A DNA stretch of 6,989 nt from Gemmatimonadaceae bacterium. GTDB lineage: Bacteria; Gemmatimonadota; Gemmatimonadetes; Gemmatimonadales; Gemmatimonadaceae. Position numbers and translations under genes: made by a program. Position 1 is the first letter of the stretch. Each line of letters starts with the position of its first letter. Location of the stretch: positions 1 through 6,989 of the forward strand of contig JANWKK010000053.1 in assembly GCA_025451425.1 (NCBI GenBank), given 5' to 3'. A model generated the notes under the pieces. The model did not search any database. It saw only the letters and a list, made by a program, of their open reading frames with translations, and had not been told where the DNA came from. Shown in pieces: positions 1 through 6,891 of the stretch.

Positions 1-503
1 AGCTGATTCGCGCGTTGCTCCGGATCGCCGGGCCCGGCGCGACAGATGTAGATGTCGAGCAGGCCGTCGCCATTCACGTCGCCGATGGCGACGCCCGTGG
101 TCCAGGACCCGCGGTCAGTCGTTAGGCCGCTCGCCTTGGTGACGTCGCGAAAATGAAAGTGACCCTCGTTGAGAAAGAGCTTGGGGCCACCCTGATTCGA
201 TGTCAGAATGATCTCAGGCAAACCGTCGCCGTTGAGGTCCCCTACGCCGACGCCGCCACCGTTATAGAAATTCCGGTAGGTGAAGACGTTCCGGTCGCTC
301 GTCTCCTCGAGCGTGTTCTCGAAGCGAATGCCCGTCACAGTCGAGGGGAGTCGACTGAAGAGCTGGTCGGCGTTCACCGACTTATCGCTGACCGGCGCGG
401 CTTCGACAGTGTCTCCCCGCCCCGGTCCCGAGCAGGCACCGGCGACCATGACCAGAGCAAGCGTCATGACGCAACGCCAATCACGAGCAGCGGGGCGAGT
501 CAT
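1..503 (-). CDS. VCBS/FG-GAP repeat lipoprotein, N-terminal part (C-terminus outside window)
   Basis: The gene starts at ATG 503-501 and is open to the left edge: 167 full codons, no stop. Residues 1-24 look like a lipoprotein signal: arginines at 3, 7 and 10, a hydrophobic stretch, then VAGAC with Cys24 as the likely lipidated residue. The lipobox is weak (Ala at -3). A second ATG at 467-465 would remove every arginine of the n-region, so I prefer the first; neither has a clear Shine-Dalgarno. Two calcium-binding-style repeats are visible: DLNGDGLPE at about 89-97 followed by KLFLNEG, and DVNGDGLLD at about 142-150 followed by IYICRAG and EQRANQL. This pattern is typical of long VCBS proteins that often end in an ASPIC/UnbV domain and are commonly found beside SusC/SusD genes; that C-terminus is not in the window. 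The likely role is surface or periplasmic-face binding, with unknown ligand. The family is confident, the function inferred. Confidence 0.85.
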   Translation of the reverse strand, partial: MTRPAARDWRCVMTLALVMVAGACSGPGRGDTVEAAPVSDKSVNADQLFSRLPSTVTGIRFENTLEETSDRNVFTYRNFYNGGGVGVGDLNGDGLPEIILTSNQGGPKLFLNEGHFHFRDVTKASGLTTDRGSWTTGVAIGDVNGDGLLDIYICRAGPGDPEQRANQ

Positions 504-595
504 ACAGCGGGGCGGAAGCGGCGCGGGGAAGAGAACAGCGGCGCGCCAAAGCCGTAGAGGCGATATGTGGGCGCGCGACAAGCTGGGCTGAGAGC

Positions 596-633
596 GTTAC
601 GGCCTGCCTCCGAGTTCGGAGGCAGGCCGTAAC
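596..633 (-). terminator. Perfect 17-bp hairpin between susD-like and VCBS gene
   Basis: Bases 596-612 pair perfectly with 617-633 around a 4-base loop (agtt), giving a GC-rich 17-bp stem. It starts 28 nt after the susD-like stop and lies 92 nt before the VCBS start. No T-run follows on the minus strand (next bases GCTCTCAGCC), nor on the plus strand, so it is not a canonical intrinsic terminator. It could end or attenuate the susCD transcript, protect its 3' end, or lower expression of the downstream lipoprotein gene. The structure is certain; the role is inferred. Confidence 0.5.
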
Positions 634-642
634 AGTATACTG
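633..642. repeat. 10-bp perfect palindrome CAGTATACTG
   Basis: The sequence equals its own reverse complement and shares base 633 with the foot of the neighbouring 17-bp hairpin. It lies 18 nt past the susD-like stop codon. It might be a protein-binding dyad or simply extend the intergenic structure. No further copy was noticed in the window. Confidence 0.5.
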
Positions 643-660
643 CGTGAACTGCTGATTGGC

Positions 661-2364
661 TCAGTAGCCGTTGTTCTGCACGAGCAACGGGTTGGAGCCG
701 AGCGCGTTGATCGAGATTGGGAAGAGGATGCGTTTGGGGTCGCGAGCCGGGCAGCCCTTCGTATAATCGACTCCACAAACACCGTTGGCCGAAGCCTCCG
801 ACCAACTCAGGAACTGACCGAAGCGAATCAGATCCGTCCGCCGCTTCCCTTCGCCCGCGAACTCGAGCGCCCGCTCGTCGAGGATGCCTTGGCGAAGAGC
901 CGTGCCACTGAGGGTCAGCGTCGCTCCGTTGTTGTGGCGCTTGTGAATCACATTGAGATCCGCCAGCGCAGAAGCTTGATCGCCGTTTTCGTACTCGGCT
1001 TCGGCACGAATCAGGTACATCTCCGCGAGCCGGAACCAGGTGAAGTCGTTAGGCTGAGCGGAGCCGTGCGGTGGGTCGGCCTGCGGTACGAACTTGTTGA
1101 AGCGGACGCCATTGCCCTCGTTGGCCTTCGTCAGATCTGCAATGGTGTCGGTGAAGATCAGCGGGTTCTTGTTGCGATCATTCACGGGCTGTCCGAACGT
1201 CGAGGGTTCGAAGCTATAAGCGCGCCCGTAGAGCCACATGTTCTTACGCTCGTCGCCCGCGGGGAACCGTGCATAGTACTCGGCAGTGGTCGCAAAGCCG
1301 TTCCACGGGCTGCCGTCGCCGGTGTTGAGCTGATTGTAATGCAGCGTGCGCATCGGCCAATCACCGCCGATGTTCTGGGTACTGTTCGAGTGGACAACGA
1401 CGAAGATGTTCTCGGGCGAGCTCTTGTTCGTGTTCGAGAAGTTCGCGAACCAATTATCGTTGAGCTTGTACGTTGCCCCTGCGCCCGAATTGATGACGCC
1501 ATTGGCGGCAGCGATCGCCTGCGCGCAGGCATCCCCTCCGCTCACGGCAATGCCGTGGCAGCTGTTGTACGAGCTCGCACTGACGCCGCTGCATGGCGCC
1601 GGTCCGCAATCCTTGTCGAACACGCCGGCGTTGAGGTACAGGCTGGCGAGGATCGCGTTGGCGACTCCCTTCGTCACCCTGCCGTAGTACTGCGAGGGCC
1701 ATGTGTCGGGCAGGTTCGGAATCGCCGCCTTCAGCTCAGTCTCGATGAAGGAGAACACCTCCGTCCGCTTGGAGCGCGCGACCTGCTTGAGCTCCGTCGA
1801 TGTGACGAGCGGAACGCCGCCGAACATGTCTTGCAGCATGTAGTAGTACCATGCACGCAGCGTTCGGAGCTCGGCGTTGATCGTGTCCTTGTTCGCCGCG
1901 CCGCTCTTGGTGACGACGTCGATCATCAGATTGGCCTTGGCGACGCCACTGAACGGATCGTTCCACGAGCCGGTGAGGAAGCTCAGCGCACCAGCCGTGT
2001 TGGCGCCCCAGATCTGCCGATGGATGTCGAGCCATTGGCCGTTGTCGTACCAGTCGCTGCCGCGCGTCGGCACAACGGACGCGTCGGTCGAGAGATCTTC
2101 CATCGAGGCGAATTCGCCGTTGCTCTCGGTGGAACGCATCTGCGCGTACACACCCGCCAACCCCGCAAGCACCTCAGCGTCGGAGTGGAAGGCCGTGGTC
2201 GGCGTGAGTGCGTCGTGCGGCACCTCGGTGAGCTTCGTGCACGTCTCACCCACGAAGAATACGGGGATGAAAAGCAATGCGCGGAGCCCGAAGCGCAGCA
2301 CGGAATTCAATGAGGATTTGCTCATAGGTGCCCGCTGTCTGGGAGAAAGATTGATCGGTGCCAT
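661..2364 (-). CDS. SusD/RagB-family outer-membrane nutrient-binding protein
   Basis: SusD proteins are surface lipoproteins that lid a SusC channel and capture substrate. Evidence in this 567-residue product: TKLTEVPHDALTP just after the signal, a helical TPR-like core including AELRTLRAWYYYMLQDMFGGVPLV at about 164-187 (a strong family signature), EMYLIRAEAEYENGD at about 448-462, the ILDERALEFAGEGKRRTDLIRFG block at about 494-516, and the C-terminal ILFPI...NPLLVQNNGY ending. ATG 2364-2362 lies 3 nt after the susC stop, suggesting translational coupling. An internal ATG at 2325-2323 (residue 14) would give a more ordinary signal peptide, ahead of a hydrophobic stretch and Cys42 (long numbering). 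Neither start has a Shine-Dalgarno. Oddities are the non-canonical lipobox GETC and a cysteine-rich insertion at 253-280. The family is certain, the substrate unknown. Confidence 0.95.
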   Translation of the reverse strand: MAPINLSPRQRAPMSKSSLNSVLRFGLRALLFIPVFFVGETCTKLTEVPHDALTPTTAFHSDAEVLAGLAGVYAQMRSTESNGEFASMEDLSTDASVVPTRGSDWYDNGQWLDIHRQIWGANTAGALSFLTGSWNDPFSGVAKANLMIDVVTKSGAANKDTINAELRTLRAWYYYMLQDMFGGVPLVTSTELKQVARSKRTEVFSFIETELKAAIPNLPDTWPSQYYGRVTKGVANAILASLYLNAGVFDKDCGPAPCSGVSASSYNSCHGIAVSGGDACAQAIAAANGVINSGAGATYKLNDNWFANFSNTNKSSPENIFVVVHSNSTQNIGGDWPMRTLHYNQLNTGDGSPWNGFATTAEYYARFPAGDERKNMWLYGRAYSFEPSTFGQPVNDRNKNPLIFTDTIADLTKANEGNGVRFNKFVPQADPPHGSAQPNDFTWFRLAEMYLIRAEAEYENGDQASALADLNVIHKRHNNGATLTLSGTALRQGILDERALEFAGEGKRRTDLIRFGQFLSWSEASANGVCGVDYTKGCPARDPKRILFPISINALGSNPLLVQNNGY

Positions 2365-2367
2365 TGG

Positions 2368-5300
2368 CTAGAACTGGAAGTGGACGCCGAAGGTGTAGGT
2401 GCGTGCGCGAGGATACGTGAGGTAGTCGAGCCCGCGCACCGCGAGTCCGCCGCCGGTACCGTCTGTCGAGTAGACCTCAGGATCGAGGCCGGAGTACTTC
2501 GTCAAGAGCACCAGGTTGTCGCCAGAGACGTAGACACGCGCCGTCTGACCGGACATGAGACGCGCCGGGATGTCGAAGGTGTAGCCGATCGTAAGGTTCT
2601 GCAGTCGCACGAAGGTGCGATCTTCGATCCAGCGCGAGGAGTACTTCGCCGGTTCGCTGATGCTGTCCGGATCGGTCAACGCCGCGGCGAGGAAGTTACG
2701 ACCCTGCTTGGCGTCGCTCTTCGTCTGGTAGACGAGCGCCGTGTTGTTGAACACGTTGCCGCCGAACTCGCCCCGCCACAGCCAGCTCGCGTCGAACTTG
2801 GCCCAGCGAAGGTTGTTGTGGAGACCGAGCGTGAAGTTTGGATTGGCACTGCCGATGAACTGGCGGTCGGCATCCGTCGGGTCCGTGGTGACACCACTCG
2901 CGCAGGCCTGATTCGTCGCCGTCGTGCAGGCGAAGTACTGCTTGCCGCCCTGCACGTACAGGAACTTCGGCGCGTAGAAAGCGCCTAACGGGTGCCCAGG
3001 AGCGATGAGCTCCGCGTACTGGTTCGACTGACCCTGACCGTTCACGAACGCGGTCTGGATCGACTTGCGCGACGTGTCGCCCAGGCTCATGACCTCGTTC
3101 CGTTCGAGCGTGAAGACGAGACCACCCGAGACCGTCTTCGCACCGCTGTGCCACATGTCGCCATCGATCGACGCCTCGAGGCCGCGGTTGCGCAGGCTCC
3201 CGATGTTCTCGAGTCGAGTCGGAACGACTGCCGGCTGCGGCACGCTGACCTCGAAGAGCAGGTCATTGGTCGTCTTGTTGTAGAACTCGACGCTACCCGT
3301 TAGGCGATCGCTCCAGAGGCCGTAGTCGACCCCGACGTTGGTCTGCGTCGCCGTCTCCCACTTGAGATCCGGGTTGCCGACTTGCGATGCGCGCAGTCCC
3401 GTCGTGACGGTGCCACCGAAGGGATACGCGGCGCCGTTATCGGTCACGAGCAAGAGCTGCGTCTGATACGGCTGCACGGCCTGGTTGCCTTGCTTGCCCC
3501 ATCCCGCTCGAAGCGAGAGGTTGGAGAAGATTCCGCCCTTGAAGAACGACTCCTCACTCAAACGCCACGAACCCGAGATCGCGGGGAAGAGTTCCCACTG
3601 GTGCCCCGGCGCGAGTCGCGACGAGCCGTCGTACCGCATGACGCCTGTAAGGAAGTACTTGTTCGCGAAACCATAGTTGGCGCGCGAGAAGAACGATACC
3701 AGCTGACTTTCAGTGTCATACGAGTACGGCAGCGGAGACGTCGCCGCCGTGCCGGCGCCCAGGTTATTCACGCCGAACTCGTTCGTGACGAAGCCCTGCG
3801 CCTGCGCGCCAAAGCCATGGTTGTCGAAATGCGTGTACTCGTAACCACCAACGACCTCGACCTCACTCCGCCCCATGTGCGGCGCAAAGGTCAAGAGCTG
3901 CTGGAAGTTCTGATTGTTCAGGGTGAGCTGCGCCTGATTGGCAATGCCGCTCGCGCCGACCGCGATCGGACTCGTGCTCGGATAGAAGGTCTGCCGAACC
4001 GCATCGTTGTTGTCGATGCCGACGGTCGTCTGCGCCGTCAGGTTCGACATGATGCTGACCGTCGCCGAAGCGTTGCCGAGAATGCGGTCTTCCGGAGAGT
4101 TGTCGCTAATCTCGTGGACCAGAGCGACAGGGTTGAGCACACTGGTCTGACCCGGGATCTCGTAGTACTTCCCTGATGACAGCTTGATCGGTTGCGTCGG
4201 GTCGTAAATCACCATGTTGGTGAACAGACCGCCGGTGAATCCACCACCATTCTCCATCGGCGCGTACTCATTGTACACGCGCGACGCCGTGAGGTTGAGC
4301 GCGAGGCGTAGCCGTCCGGTGAACGCATCATGGTTCGCGTTGAGGCGTCCCTGATACCGTTTGAGGCCGCTGCCCCAGATAACGCCCTGCTGATCGAAGT
4401 AGTTCAGCGAAGCGCGATACTGTGTCTGCTGCGAACCACCGGAGAACGCCAGGTTGTGATTCTGCGCGATGCCCGTGCGGAGAACGGCATCCTGCCAATC
4501 GGTGTTCGCGTTGCCAAGGTTGGTCAATGCGAGCGGCGCGAGACCGCCTTTGACCGTCTTACCGGCGAGCGAATCAGCCATGTACTGATTCACCTGCTGC
4601 CCGATGAACGTCTTGTACTGCGACGCACTCGCGAGATCCAGCTTCTTTGCTGCGGTGGCGGCGCCCACGTAGGCATCGTACTCCATGCTGCCGCTGCCGC
4701 GCGCGCCGCGCTTTGTCGTGATGAGCACGACGCCGTTGGCGCCGCGGCTACCATAGATCGCGGTCGCCGCCGCATCCTTGAGCACCGTGATCGTTTCGAT
4801 GTCGCCCGGGTTGATCGAATTGAGCGGGCTGCGGGCTAACTGCGCGTTCCACCCTACGCCAGTCGCTCCCGGCGCCGTCGATTCGTTCTGAAGCGGCACG
4901 CCGTCCACGACATAGAGCGGATCATTGCTCGCGCTGATCGAGGTGCCGCCGCGGATCACGACCTGCTGGCCGGCGCCAGGATCACCGTTGTTCGTCGTCA
5001 GCTGCACGCCGGCGACGCGCGCCGCGAGCATCTGATTCGCGTTCGTCACGACGCCGACGTTGGCCTGATCTGCATCCACCGTGGCGACAGATCCGGAGAT
5101 CGCCTCACGGCGCTGCGTCCCGTAACCGGTGACGACGATTTCACTGAGTACTGCGGCCTGCCGATTCATCATGAAGCTGACGCTCGTCGACGAACCGGCG
5201 GTAACGACAGCCGGTTGCGTTTGCGGCCGATAACCAATGCGGCTCGCACGGACGGTGTAGGTCCCGGCAGCGATGCCCGTGAGCGTGAAGCCGCCGTCGT

Positions 5301-5481
5301 CTCTACTTAGCGTCCCGCGCTGGCCACCCATGATCACGATGTTGACATTCGCGATGCCTTGCTGACTCGCGCTGTCGACGACGCGACCGGTGACGGTGCC
5401 AGTGGTACCCTGTGCACGCAGTTGGCTCGCGAACAGCAAGCCTCCTACGAGCATGGGAACTAGGAAGCGACCCCTTGCCAT
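2368..5481 (-). CDS. SusC/RagA-family TonB-linked outer-membrane transporter
   Basis: The product (1037 residues from this start) is a TonB-dependent outer-membrane channel that imports ligand captured by its SusD partner. Domains in order: signal peptide about 1-23, predicted cleavage LRA|QG; carboxypeptidase-regulatory-like beta-sandwich about 26-106; TonB-box-like SEIVVTGYG 113-121; plug with VIRGGTSIS 175-183, PLYVVDGVPLQ 188-198 and KDAAATAIYGSRGANG about 235-250; then a long beta-barrel ending YPRARTYTFGVHFQF with terminal Phe. There is no N-terminal STN domain, so direct signalling to an anti-sigma factor is not suggested. The start at ATG 5481 is chosen because GGAGGA lies 7 nt upstream; a GTG at 5496-5494 in the same frame lacks a ribosome site and would include that motif in the coding region. 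The TAG stop is 3 nt before the susD-like start. Length and motifs are complete. The substrate cannot be assigned. Confidence 0.95.
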   Translation of the reverse strand: MARGRFLVPMLVGGLLFASQLRAQGTTGTVTGRVVDSASQQGIANVNIVIMGGQRGTLSRDDGGFTLTGIAAGTYTVRASRIGYRPQTQPAVVTAGSSTSVSFMMNRQAAVLSEIVVTGYGTQRREAISGSVATVDADQANVGVVTNANQMLAARVAGVQLTTNNGDPGAGQQVVIRGGTSISASNDPLYVVDGVPLQNESTAPGATGVGWNAQLARSPLNSINPGDIETITVLKDAAATAIYGSRGANGVVLITTKRGARGSGSMEYDAYVGAATAAKKLDLASASQYKTFIGQQVNQYMADSLAGKTVKGGLAPLALTNLGNANTDWQDAVLRTGIAQNHNLAFSGGSQQTQYRASLNYFDQQGVIWGSGLKRYQGRLNANHDAFTGRLRLALNLTASRVYNEYAPMENGGGFTGGLFTNMVIYDPTQPIKLSSGKYYEIPGQTSVLNPVALVHEISDNSPEDRILGNASATVSIMSNLTAQTTVGIDNNDAVRQTFYPSTSPIAVGASGIANQAQLTLNNQNFQQLLTFAPHMGRSEVEVVGGYEYTHFDNHGFGAQAQGFVTNEFGVNNLGAGTAATSPLPYSYDTESQLVSFFSRANYGFANKYFLTGVMRYDGSSRLAPGHQWELFPAISGSWRLSEESFFKGGIFSNLSLRAGWGKQGNQAVQPYQTQLLLVTDNGAAYPFGGTVTTGLRASQVGNPDLKWETATQTNVGVDYGLWSDRLTGSVEFYNKTTNDLLFEVSVPQPAVVPTRLENIGSLRNRGLEASIDGDMWHSGAKTVSGGLVFTLERNEVMSLGDTSRKSIQTAFVNGQGQSNQYAELIAPGHPLGAFYAPKFLYVQGGKQYFACTTATNQACASGVTTDPTDADRQFIGSANPNFTLGLHNNLRWAKFDASWLWRGEFGGNVFNNTALVYQTKSDAKQGRNFLAAALTDPDSISEPAKYSSRWIEDRTFVRLQNLTIGYTFDIPARLMSGQTARVYVSGDNLVLLTKYSGLDPEVYSTDGTGGGLAVRGLDYLTYPRARTYTFGVHFQF

Positions 5482-5488
5482 GCGACTG

Positions 5489-5494
5489 TCCTCC
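5489..5494 (-). promoter_or_regulatory. Shine-Dalgarno GGAGGA of the susC-like gene
   Basis: GGAGGA on the minus strand is separated by 7 nt from ATG 5481. It is the clearest ribosome-binding site in the window; the other starts have none I can recognise. It fixes the susC-like start over the upstream in-frame GTG at 5496. Confidence 0.85.
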
Positions 5495-5506
5495 ACAGAG
5501 TGAGGA
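5489..5506 (-). promoter_or_regulatory. Possible hairpin masking the susC ribosome-binding site
   Basis: In the transcript, UCCUC (complement of plus 5502-5506) can pair with GAGGA (complement of 5489-5493) across an 8-nt loop. This would cover the Shine-Dalgarno. A competing 4-bp CCAC/GUGG pairing overlaps it. The stem is only 5 bp, so it may be coincidental. Confidence 0.25.
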
Positions 5507-5605
5507 GTGGGAACCTGCTCATGTCGATTGTGCTAAAACCAACTTTCTGCCGAGCCGTTTCGTCACTGGGACGTAACGACTCGACAGACTGGTCCGAACT
5601 GGGCG

Positions 5606-5636
5606 GTGATATGTGTCCAGGGACACGTAATGTCAA
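5606..5636 (-). promoter_or_regulatory. Candidate promoter for the susC-susD unit
   Basis: A consensus -35 TTGACA lies at 5636-5631 on the minus strand. Possible -10 elements are CATATC at a 17-nt spacer or TATCAC (5611-5606) at a 19-nt spacer; neither is strong. Transcription would start near 5600, giving a leader of roughly 115-120 nt. The spacer holds a dyad that would place a regulator between the boxes. The -35 is clear; the promoter as a whole is inferred. Confidence 0.5.
5613..5626. promoter_or_regulatory. Operator-like dyad GTGTCC-N2-GGACAC
   Basis: Six-base perfect arms flank a 2-base centre, and the dyad lies wholly inside the spacer of the candidate susC promoter. That position suits a repressor, or a MerR-type activator if the 19-nt spacer is the real one. 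No regulator gene is in the window, so the binding protein is unknown. Confidence 0.45.
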
Positions 5637-5712
5637 GACAGATTTTCGCATAGAACCCCGTAAGCAACGGCGCCCAACAGGTTATCGCATGTGGCAAGCG
5701 CAGTTGCGCGGG

Positions 5713-5738
5713 CGACTTGTCACGCGGTGACACAGTCG
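5713..5738 (-). terminator. Hairpin downstream of malK-like gene, possible terminator
   Basis: Bases 5713-5723 pair with 5727-5738 as 11 bp with one bulged base (5733) and a GCG loop, core TGTCAC/GTGACA. It begins 16 nt after the ATPase stop. No T-run follows on the minus strand, so factor-independent termination is uncertain. Two further short dyads flank it: GCGCA-gt-TGCGC at 5698-5709 and CCGTT-c-AACGG at 5744-5754, directly abutting the stop codon. Confidence 0.45.
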
Positions 5739-5754
5739 AGATGCCGTTCAACGG

Positions 5755-6879
5755 TTACTTCAGCGACGGCTCCGCCGCGCCGGACCGCGGTTCCGCGCCT
5801 AACGTGAGACGGCTTCCGCTGTCTGCATCGAAGAGATGTACGGCGGCGGTTGCAACTCGAAGCGTGACTGTTTCGTCGACGCGCGGCGCGCCGTCCGCGC
5901 CAACGGCGGCAACCAGGTCGGCTCCGCCGGGCACCCGTACGTACACTAGCTGCTCGCTTCCCAACGGCTCGACGAGCGTCACGATGGCGCTCGAGCCTTT
6001 GTCGCCGGCGCCACCCAACGCGATATCGTGCGGGCGCACTCCGAGGACCACCGGCCCTCGTGCCGTCACCGCATCGGCCAGCATGAGCGTAAGACCTGGC
6101 GCGACAAAGCGCGCGCCTCCTCCCCCACCATCGCGCTCGATCGCACCCCGCACGAAGTTCATCGACGGGCTACCGATGAAGCTCGCGACGAACCGATTCC
6201 GTGGTTGGCGATACAGCTCCATCGGCGGCGCCACTTGTTGAAGCACGCCGTCTTTCAGCACCGCGACACGCGTCCCCAACGTCATCGCTTCGACCTGATC
6301 GTGCGTGACGTAGACCATCGTCGCGCCGAGTCGGCGATGCAGGCGCGCCAATTCCGCACGCGTCTCGACTCGGAGCTGCGCGTCGAGGTTGGACAGGGGT
6401 TCGTCGAAGAGAAATGCCTTTGGCTCGCGCACGATGGCTCGGCCCAGAGCGACGCGCTGCCGCTGTCCGCCGGATAGCTGCGCCGGCTTGCGATCGAGCA
6501 TCGACGTCAGGCCTAACGCCTCTCCGACCTCGCCGATGCGCCGCGCGACCATCTCGTTGGATTGTTTTCGGAGGCGAAGTCCGAACGCCATGTTTTCGCG
6601 CACGGTCATGTGCGGATAGAGCGCGTAGCTCTGAAAGACCATCGCGATGTCACGCTCCTGTGGCGGGAGACGCGTGACGTCGCGCTCACCGATGGTGATC
6701 GTGCCGCTTGTCGGCTTCTCGAGTCCGGCGATCATGCGCAGCACCGTCGACTTGCCGCTGCCTGACGGCCCGACGAGAACGAGGAGCTCGCCGTCGGCGA
6801 TCTCCAATGAGAGATCGCGGGAGGCGATGAAGCCGTTCGGGTAACGTTTATCGACGTGCGAAAGAGTTATACGCGCCAT
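5755..6879 (-). CDS. MalK/UgpC-type carbohydrate ABC transporter ATP-binding protein
   Basis: This cytoplasmic ATPase powers an inner-membrane sugar importer of the CUT1 type. Numbering is from ATG 6879 (374 residues, close to E. coli MalK at 371). Visible motifs: Walker A GPSGSGKST 37-45, Q-loop FQSYALYPHMTV with Gln83, ABC signature LSGGQ 135-139, Walker B AFLFDEP with Asp159 and Glu160, and H-loop THD with His193. All catalytic residues are intact. The C-terminal regulatory domain with OB/TOBE-like folds follows, including VLGVRPHDI at about 278-286 and the closing LFDADSGSRL. An ATG at 6897 would add six residues (MTDTNH), but it lies inside a repeat-like element. MARITL fits the family N-terminus, so 6879 is preferred; no Shine-Dalgarno supports either start. 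A permease gene ends 54 nt upstream. It could equally be called UgpC or MsmK; the substrate is unknown. Confidence 0.95.
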   Translation of the reverse strand: MARITLSHVDKRYPNGFIASRDLSLEIADGELLVLVGPSGSGKSTVLRMIAGLEKPTSGTITIGERDVTRLPPQERDIAMVFQSYALYPHMTVRENMAFGLRLRKQSNEMVARRIGEVGEALGLTSMLDRKPAQLSGGQRQRVALGRAIVREPKAFLFDEPLSNLDAQLRVETRAELARLHRRLGATMVYVTHDQVEAMTLGTRVAVLKDGVLQQVAPPMELYRQPRNRFVASFIGSPSMNFVRGAIERDGGGGGARFVAPGLTLMLADAVTARGPVVLGVRPHDIALGGAGDKGSSAIVTLVEPLGSEQLVYVRVPGGADLVAAVGADGAPRVDETVTLRVATAAVHLFDADSGSRLTLGAEPRSGAAEPSLK

Positions 6880-6891
6880 GTGATTAGTATC

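Larger units (their letters stand above)
120..6518. repeat. Six dispersed copies of 8-mer CGTTAGGC/GCCTAACG
   Basis: The copies are at 120-127, 1047-1054 and 3298-3305 (CGTTAGGC on plus), and at 2983-2990, 5797-5804 and 6511-6518 (GCCTAACG on plus). All lie in coding sequence: one in the VCBS gene, one in susD, two in susC, two in malK. About 0.2-0.3 would be expected by chance over both strands. The span given covers all copies; the sequence between them is not part of the feature. Confidence 0.7.

Noticed and set aside
153..557. A 134-codon plus-strand frame at the left edge
   Set aside because: The minus strand encodes calcium-binding VCBS repeats and a lipoprotein signal over the same bases, so the plus frame is a shadow.
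541..576. GCGCGCC/GGCGCGC 7-bp inverted repeat in the VCBS leader
   Set aside because: The arms are pure GC repeats with a 22-nt loop and are easily produced by base composition.
889..2313. A 474-codon open frame on the plus strand, antisense to the susD-like gene
   Set aside because: Its product is rich in arginine, valine and alanine with no recognisable domain. It is what a GC-rich gene produces on its opposite strand, and the minus strand encodes an unmistakable SusD protein.
1510..3311. Two copies of GCGATCGC (1510-1517 and 3304-3311), the cyanobacterial HIP1 word
   Set aside because: Two copies of a GC-rich palindrome in a GC-rich window do not establish enrichment, and nothing else suggests a cyanobacterium.
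2380..4839. Several 100-260-codon plus-strand open frames opposite the susC-like gene
   Set aside because: They are arginine-rich, overlap a full-length SusC with intact motifs, and have no family resemblance or plausible ribosome sites.
562..5615. Shared octamer CACATATC upstream of both the VCBS gene (569-562) and the susC-like gene (5615-5608)
   Set aside because: One shared 8-mer between two leaders of about 160 and 270 nt is near chance, and only the susC copy has a good -35 box beside it.
5717..6241. A 174-codon plus-strand frame opposite the malK-like gene
   Set aside because: It is serine-, proline- and arginine-rich and antisense to conserved MalK C-terminal sequence; no independent support.
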